The position numbers and the translations under genes were made by a program. Below are positions 8,796 to 16,557 of a stretch of DNA of 64,000 nt, piece by piece. Source of the stretch: Lachnospiraceae bacterium. Its GTDB lineage: Bacteria; Bacillota; Clostridia; Lachnospirales; Lachnospiraceae. The stretch lies in contig JAFZUW010000051.1 in NCBI GenBank assembly GCA_017618195.1, positions 62,001 to 126,000 of the forward strand. Reading direction: 5' to 3'. A model generated the notes under the pieces. The model was not told the DNA's origin, did not search any database, and saw only the letters and a program-made list of their open reading frames with translations. The number at the start of each line of letters is the position of its first letter. Position 1 is the stretch's first letter.

Positions 8796-8837
8796 TGCGA
8801 AGGTGTCAAGAAAAAATCTTTACACCTTCGCATTTTT
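8796..8837 (+). terminator. Terminator hairpin overlapping the ffh operon start site
   Basis: TGCGAAGGTGT (8796-8806) and ACACCTTCGCA (8822-8832) form a perfect 11-bp stem followed by TTTTT. It should end read-through from the lipoprotein genes. The adjoining promoter starts transcripts within the left arm, so operon mRNA would lack most of that arm and escape. Confidence 0.75.
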
Positions 8838-8876
8838 CGTTGAGAACGGACGCGGGGAAACGGAAAGGATACCGTC

Positions 8877-9260
8877 ATGGCGGAACAGAGAAAATCGAAG
8901 AAATCCGAGACGGTGGACTGGCTGCGGGAAGCGCTGACGCTCGCAAAGTATTTTGATTATTACGGCCCTTTGTTTGATGAACATCAGAGGGCGGTCTTTG
9001 AAGATTATATATGCAATGACATGTCCCTTTCGGAAATCTCCGAACGGGAAGGAATGACCCGTCAGGGAGTTTCGGATCTCGTGCACCGCACAAGCCGCAA
9101 ACTTCACGCCTATGAGGAATCGCTTCATCTGGCGGAGCGGGCGGAATCGGCCGGAACGATCATCGATACGATGCGCGATCGGATCGGAAACGGCGCGTTC
9201 TCCGAAACGGACAGGAAGGAACTCAACGTTCTTTTAAACCTCCTTTCGGAAATGCTTTAA
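8877..9260 (+). CDS. ylxM: YlxM-family DNA-binding-like protein (UPF0122)
   Basis: A 127-residue, helix-rich protein. The sigma-like helix-turn-helix is visible as LSEISEREGMTRQGVSDLVHR near residues 53-73. The family gene nearly always precedes ffh in Firmicutes and is proposed to act with the signal recognition particle pathway; its exact role is unsettled. ATG 8877 follows GGAAAGGA at 8862-8869. The C-terminal tail (about 90-127) is charged and less conserved. Fifteen bases separate it from ffh, so the two are cotranscribed. Confidence 0.87.
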   Translation: MAEQRKSKKSETVDWLREALTLAKYFDYYGPLFDEHQRAVFEDYICNDMSLSEISEREGMTRQGVSDLVHRTSRKLHAYEESLHLAERAESAGTIIDTMRDRIGNGAFSETDRKELNVLLNLLSEML

Positions 9261-9275
9261 CAGGAGGATGGGATA

Positions 9276-10619
9276 GTGGCTTTTGAAAGCTTATCGGATA
9301 AACTGCAGAACGTATTCAAGCGTCTGCGCGGCAAAGGACGTCTGACGGAAGCCGACGTAAAGGAAGCGCTCCGCGAGGTAAAGCTTGCACTCCTTGAGGC
9401 CGACGTAAACTTTAAAGTCGTAAAGCAGTTCATCAGCTCGGTACAGGAACGTGCCGTAGGTCAGGACGTTATGTCCAGTCTGACGCCCGGTCAGATGGTT
9501 ATTAAAATCGTAAACGAAGAAATGATCGCTTTGATGGGTTCGGAAACGACCGAGATCACTTTACGCTCGGGCGAGACGACCGTCATCATGATGTGCGGTC
9601 TTCAGGGTGCAGGTAAGACGACTACGGCAGCCAAGCTTGCCGGAAAGTTTAAGAACCAGGGCAAGAAGCCGTTACTGGTTGCGTGTGATATCTACCGTCC
9701 CGCGGCAATCGACCAGTTGAAGGTCAATGCGGAGAAGCAGGGAGTACCGTGCTTCGCGATGGGAACCGGCTACAGCCCCGTGACAATCGCAAAGGCCGCC
9801 TTGGAACATGCCAAGAAGGAAGGACTGAACGTCGTTATCCTGGATACCGCAGGACGTCTTCACATCGATGAAGAACTGATGGAAGAGCTGCAGAGCATCA
9901 AGAAGGAAGTAACGGTTCATCATACGGTATTGACGGTCGACGCCATGACCGGTCAGGACGTTCTCAATGTGGCTACCACATTTGACGAGAAGATCGGAAT
10001 CACCGGCGTGATTCTCACAAAGCTCGACGGCGATACGAGAGGCGGTGCGGCGCTTTCCATCCGCGCGGTAACCGGAAAGCCGATTCTTTATGTCGGTATG
10101 GGCGAGAAGCTTTCCGACCTCGAGCAGTTCTATCCGGACCGTATGGCTTCGAGAATTCTCGGTATGGGCGACGTGCTCACGCTGATCGACAAGGTGCAGG
10201 CCGAGGTTGACGAGCAGAAGGCTCTCGAGATGGAGAAGAAGTTCAAACGGAACGAATTTGACTTCAACGACTTCTACGAGCAGATCCAGCAGATGAAGAA
10301 GATGGGCGGCATCCAGAGCATCCTTTCGATGATGCCCGGAATGGGAAGTCAGCTCGGCAACATCGATATTGACGATGACGCGTTCAAGACGACCGAAGCG
10401 ATCATCTGCTCGATGACCAAAAAGGAACGCGAGAAGCCCGACATCATCACTCCTCCGAGAAAGCGCAGAATCGCAAACGGCGCCGGCGTGGATATCGCTG
10501 AGGTCAACCGCCTGATGAAGCAGTACGAGCAGACGAAGAAGATGATGAAGCAGATGAACGGAATGATGAAGGGCGGCAAGTTCGGACGCCGCGGCGGAAA
10601 GTTCCCGTTCGGTTTTTAA
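9276..10619 (+). CDS. ffh: Signal recognition particle protein Ffh (SRP54)
   Basis: A 447-residue GTPase that binds 4.5S/scRNA and signal peptides of nascent membrane and exported proteins and docks with FtsY. N domain about 1-90. G domain has the P loop GLQGAGKTTTAAK from residue 108, the DTAGR motif and TKLDGD. The methionine-rich M domain occupies roughly 300-447 and ends with MMKQMNGMMKGGKFGRR. Full length. It starts with GTG 9276, with ACAGGAGG at 9260-9267 as ribosome site. It is the second gene of the operon from the promoter at 8767. Confidence 0.97.
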   Translation: MAFESLSDKLQNVFKRLRGKGRLTEADVKEALREVKLALLEADVNFKVVKQFISSVQERAVGQDVMSSLTPGQMVIKIVNEEMIALMGSETTEITLRSGETTVIMMCGLQGAGKTTTAAKLAGKFKNQGKKPLLVACDIYRPAAIDQLKVNAEKQGVPCFAMGTGYSPVTIAKAALEHAKKEGLNVVILDTAGRLHIDEELMEELQSIKKEVTVHHTVLTVDAMTGQDVLNVATTFDEKIGITGVILTKLDGDTRGGAALSIRAVTGKPILYVGMGEKLSDLEQFYPDRMASRILGMGDVLTLIDKVQAEVDEQKALEMEKKFKRNEFDFNDFYEQIQQMKKMGGIQSILSMMPGMGSQLGNIDIDDDAFKTTEAIICSMTKKEREKPDIITPPRKRRIANGAGVDIAEVNRLMKQYEQTKKMMKQMNGMMKGGKFGRRGGKFPFGF

Positions 10620-10687
10620 GTTCGATATACGAATCCAAAGGATTTTTATATACTAAGTACGGAACACTTTAAGGAGGTGAAAATAAT

Positions 10688-10933
10688 ATGGCAGTTAAGA
10701 TTCGTTTGAGAAGAATGGGAGAGAAGCATGCTCCGTTCTACAGAGTAATCGTTGCCGACGAGAGATCTCCCAGAGACGGTAGATTTATCGCCGAGATCGG
10801 TACCTATGATCCGACTAAGGAGCCTATGACTTTCAAGGTTGATGAGGAAGCTGCGAAGAAGTGGCTTGCTAGCGGTGCACAGCCCACGGAGACCGTTGCC
10901 AAGTTATTTAAGAAGGCCGGCATTCAGAAGTAA
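10688..10933 (+). CDS. rpsP: 30S ribosomal protein S16
   Basis: An 81-residue ribosomal protein with the typical N-terminus [19 protein letters not shown] and the [14 protein letters not shown] core. It binds 16S rRNA early in 30S assembly. AAGGAGGTGAAAATAAT just upstream is a near-consensus Shine-Dalgarno, fitting high expression. The 68-base gap after ffh holds only a small AATCC/GGATT hairpin, so it likely belongs to the same transcript. Confidence 0.97.
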   Translation: MAVKIRLRRMGEKHAPFYRVIVADERSPRDGRFIAEIGTYDPTKEPMTFKVDEEAAKKWLASGAQPTETVAKLFKKAGIQK

Positions 10934-10946
10934 TGGGAGGACCGCA

Positions 10947-11180
10947 ATGAAAGAATTAGTTGAAGTGATTGCAAAATCGCTGGTCACGAAATCCGACCAG
11001 GTTGTTGTCACCGAAACCGTTGCTGATGACGGCAGCATCGTTCTGGAACTCAGAGTGGCTCCGGAAGATATGGGTAAGGTCATCGGTAAACAGGGCCGCA
11101 TTGCGAAAGCACTCCGTGCGGTTGTAAAGGTTGCGGCAACGAAGGAAGATAAGAAAGTTGTTGTTGATATTGTTCAGTAA
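10947..11180 (+). CDS. khpA: KH-domain RNA-binding protein KhpA (YlqC)
   Basis: A 77-residue protein made of a single KH domain, with the RNA-binding loop VIGKQGRIAKALR near residues 46-58. Homologues (KhpA/YlqC) partner with KhpB/Jag and affect cell-wall synthesis and RNA regulation in Gram-positive bacteria. ATG 10947 was chosen because GGGAGG at 10935-10940 precedes it and it gives the family N-terminus MKELVEVIAKSLV. It follows rpsP by 13 bases, the conserved arrangement, and is followed by a hairpin terminator. Confidence 0.93.
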   Translation: MKELVEVIAKSLVTKSDQVVVTETVADDGSIVLELRVAPEDMGKVIGKQGRIAKALRAVVKVAATKEDKKVVVDIVQ

Positions 11181-11185
11181 CTTTT

Positions 11186-11228
11186 GCGGGCTGTAAAACA
11201 GGTCGGTTCTGTTTTTCAGCCCGTTTTT
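11186..11228 (+). terminator. Hairpin terminator between khpA and rimM
   Basis: GCGGGCTG (11186-11193) pairs with CAGCCCG (11217-11223), extended inside by AAAACAG/CTGTTTT, and is followed by TTTTT. It would separate rpsP-khpA from rimM-trmD at least partly. I found no convincing promoter between 11229 and 11316, so partial read-through into rimM is likely. Confidence 0.75.
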
Positions 11229-11316
11229 CCTTTACGCCGCCGTGAAAACGAAGATTTGCCGGGCATTCCCCGAAGAAACGGTACCCGGATTTTAACATAG
11301 ATACAGGAGAGAACGT

Positions 11317-11829
11317 ATGGCACAGGACAAGTTGAGAGTCGGCGTCTACACGACGACGCACGGCGTTCGCGGAGAGATCAAGGTGTTCCCGACAACGGAC
11401 GACGTAAGCCGTTTTCACAAGGGACTTCCGCTGTTCATCGATACCGGAAAGGAAGAAATCCCGGTAACGGTCGAATCCGTCAAGTATTTCAAAAACATGG
11501 TGATTCTGAAGTTCCAGGGAATCGACAACATTAACGATATCGAAAAATACAAGGGTCACGATCTGCTTGTCTCAAGAGAGCATGCGGTACCGCTTGCGGA
11601 CGATGAGTATTTTATCTGCGACGCGATCGGAAGCACCGTTGTCGATGAGAACGGCGTAACGGTCGGCACGCTGAAGGACGTTATGCAGACCGCGGCCAAC
11701 GATGTTTTCGTGATCACGCTTCCGAATGGGAAGGAAGCACTGTTTCCGGTTATTCCGGACTGCGTGAAAGATATCGATACCGACGCGAAACGCATTGTCG
11801 TACATGTAATGAAAGGACTGTTAGATTAA
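11317..11829 (+). CDS. rimM: Ribosome maturation factor RimM
   Basis: A 170-residue 16S processing factor that binds S19 and helps mature the 30S head. The N-terminal beta-barrel begins LRVGVYTTTHGVRGEIKV and carries the GIDNINDIEKYKGHDLLV segment. The C-terminal PRC-barrel runs from about 95 with DEYFICDAIGSTVV and ends with HVMKGLLD. Length is normal. ATG 11317 follows ACAGGAGAG at 11303-11311. trmD starts 18 bases after its stop; the pair is conserved. Confidence 0.95.
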   Translation: MAQDKLRVGVYTTTHGVRGEIKVFPTTDDVSRFHKGLPLFIDTGKEEIPVTVESVKYFKNMVILKFQGIDNINDIEKYKGHDLLVSREHAVPLADDEYFICDAIGSTVVDENGVTVGTLKDVMQTAANDVFVITLPNGKEALFPVIPDCVKDIDTDAKRIVVHVMKGLLD

Positions 11830-11847
11830 TAACGGGGAGTGGTTTTC

Positions 11848-12597
11848 ATGAATTTTTACGTGATGACGTTATTTCCGGAAATGATAACCGAAGGCCTTCA
11901 CACGAGCATACTCGGACGCGCCATGGACGCGGGTATCATCTCGCTTGAAGCGGTGAATATCCGCGATTATACGCTTGACAAGCACCGCCACGTCGATGAC
12001 TATCCGTACGGCGGGGGCGCGGGCATGGTGATGGCCGCGGAACCAATCGCGCGCTGCTATGAGGACATTCTGGCAAAGCGGGGAGAGGCGAAGAAGCCGC
12101 GCGTTGTGTATCTGACCCCGTGGGGCAGGGTGTTTAACCAAAACATGGCGAAAGAACTGGCGCAGGAGGAAGACCTCGTGTTTCTGTGCGGTCATTATGA
12201 AGGCGTTGACGAGCGCATTCTTGATGAGATTGTTACCGACTACGTTTCGATAGGCGATTATGTGCTCTCCGGCGGCGAACTGCCCGCCATGGTCATGATC
12301 GACGCGATATCCCGCATGGTCCCGGGCGTTTTGACGAATGAAGAGAGCGGTACGACGGAAAGTTTTGAGAACAGCCTTCTCGAGTATCCGCAATATACCC
12401 GTCCGGAAGTCTGGAACGGAGCATCCGTTCCGGAGGTGCTTCTTTCCGGCAATCATGCAAAGATTGCCGAGTGGCGCACGGAGCGTTCGATTGACCGTAC
12501 GCTTATGTTCCGTCCGGAGCTGATCAAGGATGCGGTTCTTGATAAGAAAGCAGCCAAATACCTCCGTGCAAAGCAGCAGGAGAAGACCGAAGAGTAA
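11848..12597 (+). CDS. trmD: tRNA (guanine-37-N1)-methyltransferase TrmD
   Basis: A 249-residue SPOUT enzyme that uses SAM to make m1G37 in tRNAs reading CNN codons and prevents +1 frameshifting. It has the family start MNFYVMTLFPEM, the PYGGGAGMVMAAEP loop and the trefoil-knot segments LCGHYEGVDERI and SIGDYVLSGGELPA. ATG 11848 is preferred over the GTG at 11839 because it matches the family N-terminus and lies behind GGGGAG at 11834-11839. A 101-base gap follows without a clear T-tract terminator. Confidence 0.96.
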   Translation: MNFYVMTLFPEMITEGLHTSILGRAMDAGIISLEAVNIRDYTLDKHRHVDDYPYGGGAGMVMAAEPIARCYEDILAKRGEAKKPRVVYLTPWGRVFNQNMAKELAQEEDLVFLCGHYEGVDERILDEIVTDYVSIGDYVLSGGELPAMVMIDAISRMVPGVLTNEESGTTESFENSLLEYPQYTRPEVWNGASVPEVLLSGNHAKIAEWRTERSIDRTLMFRPELIKDAVLDKKAAKYLRAKQQEKTEE

Positions 12598-12698
12598 TGA
12601 ACGGAGTGTGGTGTCCTTGAATTCGCGAAGGAATTCCTACGCAGCGAAAAGGCAGGCGCAGGCGGCCGTTACAGAATAAGCCATTGGGGAGAAAAAGA

Positions 12699-14087
12699 AT
12701 GAAGAATAACCGAAAAAAGAAAAAGATTGTTTTGAGTCGCAAGAAGGCAATCATACTGTTCGGATCCGTGATCGGTCTGACGCTGGTCGTGTGGATCGGA
12801 TTGATGGTCATGATCTTCGGCGGTAAGGAAGGCGGTTCGAAGAAGCCGAAAGAAACCGAGGCGTCGTCTGACGGCGTGAAGATCAAACACGGATATATGA
12901 AGTATTCCGTGAACGGGGACAAACGGGAACTAATTGAAACGGCGGAACTCGACAAGAACGACAATGTTACCAAACAGGTATTGTACTATCAGAACAATCC
13001 GACAGAGACTTTTGAGTATTCCTATGACCGTTCCGGCCGGCAGACCGGCGGAAAGTATAAAAGCGCGGATGCAAAAGGGTATTTTACGGCGGAATATGAT
13101 AACGACGGTACCCTTCTTATGAAAGAATGGGACAACTATCCCGTAAAGGGCGGAATTCTTTCAAAAGGCACGGAATGGTACGAGTATGACAAAGCCGGCA
13201 ACCTGTGCAGTTATGAATTAAAGGAAACCGATATGATCCTTTCAAGCGGAGCTACCTCGGATAAGCATGTGCGGACCGAGAATCAGTATGACGGGGAAGG
13301 CCGGATGCTGCTTCATAAGGATGTGACATTTAAAGATAACGGCGATGAGGAAGAAGAACGCCGCGAAATCCGGTATGAATATTATGATAACGGAAACCTC
13401 AAATCCGTAGTCGATATAAAACAATCCGCCGCGAGCACGGTGGAAGGCTACCGTTCGGAAACGTTCTACCGGGAAAACGGCGAGAAAGAAAAAATGTGTG
13501 AATATCTCTCCGGGAAACTTGACTGTACAACGGAGTATTTCGGAAACGTGGAAATGAGGTACCCCGTAAAAGATGGTTACATTTTTCGTGAAGACAGTAA
13601 GAAAACCGTGAAATATGATGCGGAAGGACGATTGATATACTGCGATACGGAAAATGAGAACGGCGGTTCCATTGAAGAGAACATATATCTGGAAGACGGC
13701 AGGCTCAGCAAACATAGCATCACCGATTACTACATGGAGAGTCAGGACTCCGGAGTTGTGACGACAGAGCGGACCAAAGTGATGACTCGCGCGTGTGTTG
13801 CCGAATACAAATACGAGGGACCCGACGGCAGGATTACGGAAGAACGCGAATATGAAGGCTTTTACGGCTCGGACGGGAGTCCGTCATCGATTTGGAAGGA
13901 AAAGAAAGTCGAGTATGACTATGATGAAAGAGGCAACCTGATCAAAAAACGCACAAAGGATGACACGGCATCGTTTAAAGTCGAAGTATACGAGTGGGCT
14001 TACGATGCGGACGATCACATGATCCGCGAAAGCAGAAAACGCGACAAAATGAAGGAAGAGGTTTATGAATGGGAATACATAAAATGA
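12699..14087 (+). CDS. Membrane-anchored protein with YD-like repeats
   Basis: A 462-residue protein I do not recognise by name. A very basic N-terminus (KNNRKKKK) and one membrane helix near residues 18-43 (IILFGSVIGLTLVVWIGLMVM) suggest type II anchoring with the bulk outside. The body consists of irregular repeats such as YSYDRSGRQTGGKY, TAEYDNDGTLLMKEW, YEYDKAGNLCSYEL, YDGEGRMLLHKD, YYDNGNLKSVV and YDYDERGNLIKKR, which resemble RHS/YD or YwqK-type beta-hairpin repeats. It lies between trmD and rplS, where most relatives have nothing. ATG 12699 sits behind GGGGAG at 12686-12691. Confidence 0.8.
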   Translation: MKNNRKKKKIVLSRKKAIILFGSVIGLTLVVWIGLMVMIFGGKEGGSKKPKETEASSDGVKIKHGYMKYSVNGDKRELIETAELDKNDNVTKQVLYYQNNPTETFEYSYDRSGRQTGGKYKSADAKGYFTAEYDNDGTLLMKEWDNYPVKGGILSKGTEWYEYDKAGNLCSYELKETDMILSSGATSDKHVRTENQYDGEGRMLLHKDVTFKDNGDEEEERREIRYEYYDNGNLKSVVDIKQSAASTVEGYRSETFYRENGEKEKMCEYLSGKLDCTTEYFGNVEMRYPVKDGYIFREDSKKTVKYDAEGRLIYCDTENENGGSIEENIYLEDGRLSKHSITDYYMESQDSGVVTTERTKVMTRACVAEYKYEGPDGRITEEREYEGFYGSDGSPSSIWKEKKVEYDYDERGNLIKKRTKDDTASFKVEVYEWAYDADDHMIRESRKRDKMKEEVYEWEYIK

Positions 14088-14092
14088 GCTGC

Positions 14093-14125
14093 CGGAAAAT
14101 GCGAAAATAATCCTTGCATTTTCCG
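14093..14125 (+). repeat. Inverted repeat containing the rplS -35 element
   Basis: CGGAAAATGC (14093-14102) and GCATTTTCCG (14116-14125) are perfect 10-bp arms around a 13-base loop. There is no T tract after it, so it is not a classical terminator. The -35 TTGCAT at 14114-14119 lies across the loop and right arm. Confidence 0.7.
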
Positions 14126-14142
14126 CTTCGGTATGTTAATAT
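14114..14142 (+). promoter_or_regulatory. Sigma-A promoter of rplS
   Basis: TTGCAT (14114-14119), 17 bases, TAATAT (14137-14142) with TGT before the -10 (extended -10). The start near 14149 gives a leader of about 105 bases. Confidence 0.7.
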
Positions 14143-14171
14143 ATGTTTCCGTGAGACGCGGTGTTCCGCTG

Positions 14172-14214
14172 TGCATTGTCGGATATCTGAAAGAAAGATA
14201 CGTTACCGATTGCA
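14172..14214 (+). promoter_or_regulatory. Structured rplS leader, candidate L19 autoregulatory element
   Basis: The untranslated leader can fold as TGCA/TGCA outermost, TCGG/CCGA, then TATC/GATA, with asymmetric internal loops and a nine-base apical loop (14188-14196). rplS leaders that bind L19 are known in Firmicutes; whether this is that element or a variant needs a covariance-model search. The structure was paired by eye. Confidence 0.4.
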
Positions 14215-14253
14215 GAATGAAGACCGAAATTAATATTTCAGGAGGTCAAAACA

Positions 14254-14607
14254 ATGACGAATTCAGAGTATCTGAAGAATCTGGAAGCATCCCAGATCAA
14301 AGAAGAAAAGTTTGACTTTGCTGTCGGCGACACCGTTCGTGTGGAGTCTAAGGTAAAGGAAGGTAACCGTGAGAGATTACAGGCTTTCGAGGGCGTTGTA
14401 ACGAAGAGACAGAACGGCGGCGTTCATGAGACGTTTACCGTTCGCAAGATCAGCAACGGCTGCGGCGTAGAGAAGACCTGGCCGCTTAACAGCCCGATCC
14501 TTGCAAGCGTAACCGTTATCCGTCAGGGTAAGGTTCGCCGTGCGAAGCTCAACTACCTTCGTCAGAGAACCGGTAAGGCAGCCAAGGTTAAAGAGGCAGG
14601 ACGCTAA
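14254..14607 (+). CDS. rplS: 50S ribosomal protein L19
   Basis: A 117-residue ribosomal protein at the 30S-50S interface. Family features include [14 protein letters not shown] near residue 28, [17 protein letters not shown] spacing, and ERTWPLNSP-like [11 protein letters not shown] near 71. TCAGGAGGTCAAAACA before ATG 14254 is a strong ribosome site. It has its own promoter at 14114 and terminator at 14620, so it is monocistronic here. Confidence 0.97.
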   Translation: MTNSEYLKNLEASQIKEEKFDFAVGDTVRVESKVKEGNRERLQAFEGVVTKRQNGGVHETFTVRKISNGCGVEKTWPLNSPILASVTVIRQGKVRRAKLNYLRQRTGKAAKVKEAGR

Positions 14608-14619
14608 TACGATTATCAG

Positions 14620-14652
14620 AGTGCGGTTTCCGAAAGGAGACCGCGCTTTTTT
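14620..14652 (+). terminator. Terminator of rplS
   Basis: AGTGCGGTTTCC pairs with GGAGACCGCGCT around a GAAA tetraloop (12 pairs with two G-U), followed directly by TTTTTT. Strong intrinsic terminator. Confidence 0.9.
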
Positions 14653-14675
14653 ATGTCTTCGGGAGGCGCGGAGGC

Positions 14676-14715
14676 TGCCGCACGGAAGGGCGCGGGGGAT
14701 TGCCGCACGGAAGGG
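14676..14715 (+). repeat. Tandem 25-base direct repeat, two copies
   Basis: TGCCGCACGGAAGGG occurs at 14676-14690 and again at 14701-14715, followed in each by a GC-rich segment. No known function. Confidence 0.7.
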
Positions 14716-14808
14716 GCGGCGACTGCAGCCGGGAAGGCTTGACGGTTACCGCAGGAAAATGCGCTTCGGATGCGCCGTTTCGGGCGTTTGATTTTCGGTT
14801 TCTGCATC

Positions 14809-14823
14809 ATTTTTCAGAATATT
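14809..14823 (+). promoter_or_regulatory. CodY-like box upstream of lepB
   Basis: ATTTTTCAGAATATT matches the CodY consensus AATTTTCWGAAAATT at 13 of 15 positions. It lies 40 bases upstream of the lepB -35. codY itself is in this window at 57368. Motif matching only. Confidence 0.4.
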
Positions 14824-14863
14824 GAACAGTACGGGAGGGAGGAAGTTCCTTCTCGTTTTTTTA

Positions 14864-14892
14864 TTGAAAAAAACGGAGCAAGTTGGTATAAT
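14864..14892 (+). promoter_or_regulatory. Sigma-A promoter of lepB
   Basis: TTGAAA (14864-14869), 17 bases, TATAAT (14887-14892), with TGG before the -10. A near-consensus extended -10 promoter. Confidence 0.85.
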
Positions 14893-14941
14893 ATAATAGC
14901 TTATGGTCATAATCGGGGGCATATAGGTTCAGGAGGAAGAA

Positions 14942-15535
14942 ATGGCCGACAGATACGACTACTCGCATGCTGCGAGAAGGGAAAAACTGATCAGTATCAT
15001 CAACACTGTTTTGTTCTGGATATTAGCGGTCGGAGGCGCAATTGTACTGGCTTTTCTGCTTGTCCGGTACGGGATTGCGAAGACTACCGCGGACGCCTCC
15101 ATGGAGCCTACTCTGCAGGAGGGCGACAAGATATTGGTGGACCGTCTCCGTTATCGGATTTTTAAACCGAAGCGGAACGACGTGATCGTATTCTGCCAGG
15201 ACGACGATCCGGAACGGAAAGACGCATTTTATAACATAAAGCGCGTTGTCGGACTTCCGGGCGAGACGGTTCAGATTAAGAACGGCGGAATTTACATCAA
15301 CGGCGAGGAAATGACCGAAAAGGTTGCCGTCGACCGGATGATGATCTCAGGACTTGCGACATATGAAGTAAAGCTTGCGGACGACGAGTATTTCGTGCTC
15401 GGCGATGCGCGTAACAGTTCCGAGGACAGCCGTTATGCGGCGATCGGAAACGTGAAGAAGAGCCAGATCATCGGTTATGCATGGATAAGGCTTAATAAGT
15501 TCGCATTTGTCAACAGCCTGAACGAGACTGAATAA
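14942..15535 (+). CDS. lepB: Type I signal peptidase
   Basis: A 197-residue membrane protease that removes signal peptides from exported proteins. The N-terminal cytoplasmic tail is followed by one membrane helix near 18-42. Box B contains the catalytic serine in DASMEPTL (Ser53) and box D the general base lysine in NIKRVVGLPG (Lys100); box E is GDARNSSEDSRY near 155. ATG 14942 follows TCAGGAGGAAGAA. Promoter at 14864. The genes to der follow closely on the same strand. Confidence 0.95.
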   Translation: MADRYDYSHAARREKLISIINTVLFWILAVGGAIVLAFLLVRYGIAKTTADASMEPTLQEGDKILVDRLRYRIFKPKRNDVIVFCQDDDPERKDAFYNIKRVVGLPGETVQIKNGGIYINGEEMTEKVAVDRMMISGLATYEVKLADDEYFVLGDARNSSEDSRYAAIGNVKKSQIIGYAWIRLNKFAFVNSLNETE

Positions 15536-15613
15536 CGGAAGCCGGAACGCAATTAGGCGTAAGGCTTAACATGAGAAAAGGGAATCCGGCAGGAAGCCGG
15601 AGAGACGGAATAT

Positions 15614-16489
15614 ATGCAGTATCAATGGTATCCCGGACATATGGCGAAAGCAAAACGCCAGATGCAGGAGGACATGAAGTTAATCGATGTCGTTGTGGAA
15701 CTTGTGGACGCGCGGATCCCGCTGTCCTCAAAGAATCCCGACGTGGACGCTCTGGCAAAGGATAAGTCGCGCGTACTGATCCTTAACAAAGCCGACATGG
15801 CGGATCCTGCGGCGACGGCGCTTTGGAAGGCATGGTACGAGAAGCGGAAATTCTTCGTTGCCGAAGTCAACTCAAGAAGCGGAAGCGGTCTGAAGGCCGT
15901 GCAGGACTGTATCAACGAAGCCTGCCGAGAGAAGATCGAGCGCGACCGCAGACGAGGCATTCTGAACCGTCCGATCCGTGCGATGATCGTCGGCATCCCG
16001 AATGTAGGAAAGAGTACGTTCATCAACAGCTTTGCCGGCAAGGCGGTAGCCAAGACGGGCAACAAGCCGGGCGTTACGAAGGGCAAGCAGTGGATCAAGC
16101 TGAATAAAAACGTCGAGCTTCTCGACACGCCGGGTATCCTCTGGCCGAAGTTCGAGGACGTCGAGGTCGGCAAGCGGATTTCATGGATCGGTTCCATCAA
16201 TGACGACATTCTCGTTCCCGAAGAAATGGCGAACGACCTGATGAATTACATCAAGGCGGAATATCCGGGTTTCCTTAACGCCAAATACGCCGTTGAGGAA
16301 AGCGTGCCGGACGAAAAGCCGGGAGCTCTTTTAGAGCGGATCGCGGTAAAGCGCGGATGTCTCAGAAAGGGCGGAGAAATCGATTCTGAGCGTGCGGCCA
16401 ATCTCGTGTTGGATGACTTCCGCGGCGTGAAGATCGGCAGGATCAGTTTGGAACGGCCTGCAGCGGAGCAGGATAAAACGGCAGAGTAA
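15614..16489 (+). CDS. rbgA: Ribosome biogenesis GTPase RbgA (YlqF)
   Basis: A 291-residue circularly permuted GTPase needed for late 50S assembly. The order of GTPase motifs is permuted as expected: G4 LNKADM near 54, then G1 GIPNVGKSTFIN near 127, then G3 DTPGILWPK near 173. Family N-terminus QYQWYPGHMAKAKRQM. GGAGAGACGG at 15599-15608 is the ribosome site; upstream CCGGC-AGGAA-GCCGG (15586-15600) could form a small hairpin that presents AGGAA in its loop. Confidence 0.95.
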   Translation: MQYQWYPGHMAKAKRQMQEDMKLIDVVVELVDARIPLSSKNPDVDALAKDKSRVLILNKADMADPAATALWKAWYEKRKFFVAEVNSRSGSGLKAVQDCINEACREKIERDRRRGILNRPIRAMIVGIPNVGKSTFINSFAGKAVAKTGNKPGVTKGKQWIKLNKNVELLDTPGILWPKFEDVEVGKRISWIGSINDDILVPEEMANDLMNYIKAEYPGFLNAKYAVEESVPDEKPGALLERIAVKRGCLRKGGEIDSERAANLVLDDFRGVKIGRISLERPAAEQDKTAE

Positions 16490-16557
16490 CGGCTGAGGCA
16501 GAGACGGGCATAACAGAGCGTTTGCGTGCCTCAGCGGATGGATAACAGGGATTCGAT

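Larger units (their letters stand above)
14653..14863 (+). other. Gene-free GC-rich spacer between rplS and lepB
   Basis: No credible gene is seen; the open frame crossing it is an Arg-rich shadow. It holds two copies of TGCCGCACGGAAGGG (14676-14690 and 14701-14715, period 25), a CodY-like site at 14809-14823 and a weak hairpin plus T tract (GGGAGG/CCTTCT, about 14835-14862) just before the lepB promoter. A small RNA is possible but there is no direct evidence. Confidence 0.5.

Noticed and set aside
11229..11316. Promoter for rimM-trmD after the khpA terminator
   Set aside because: TTGCCG at 11256 and TAACAT at 11293 are present but not at usable spacing.
14540..14791. Arg-rich frame running from the end of rplS over its terminator
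   Set aside because: It crosses a strong intrinsic terminator, has no ribosome site and looks like a GC-rich shadow.
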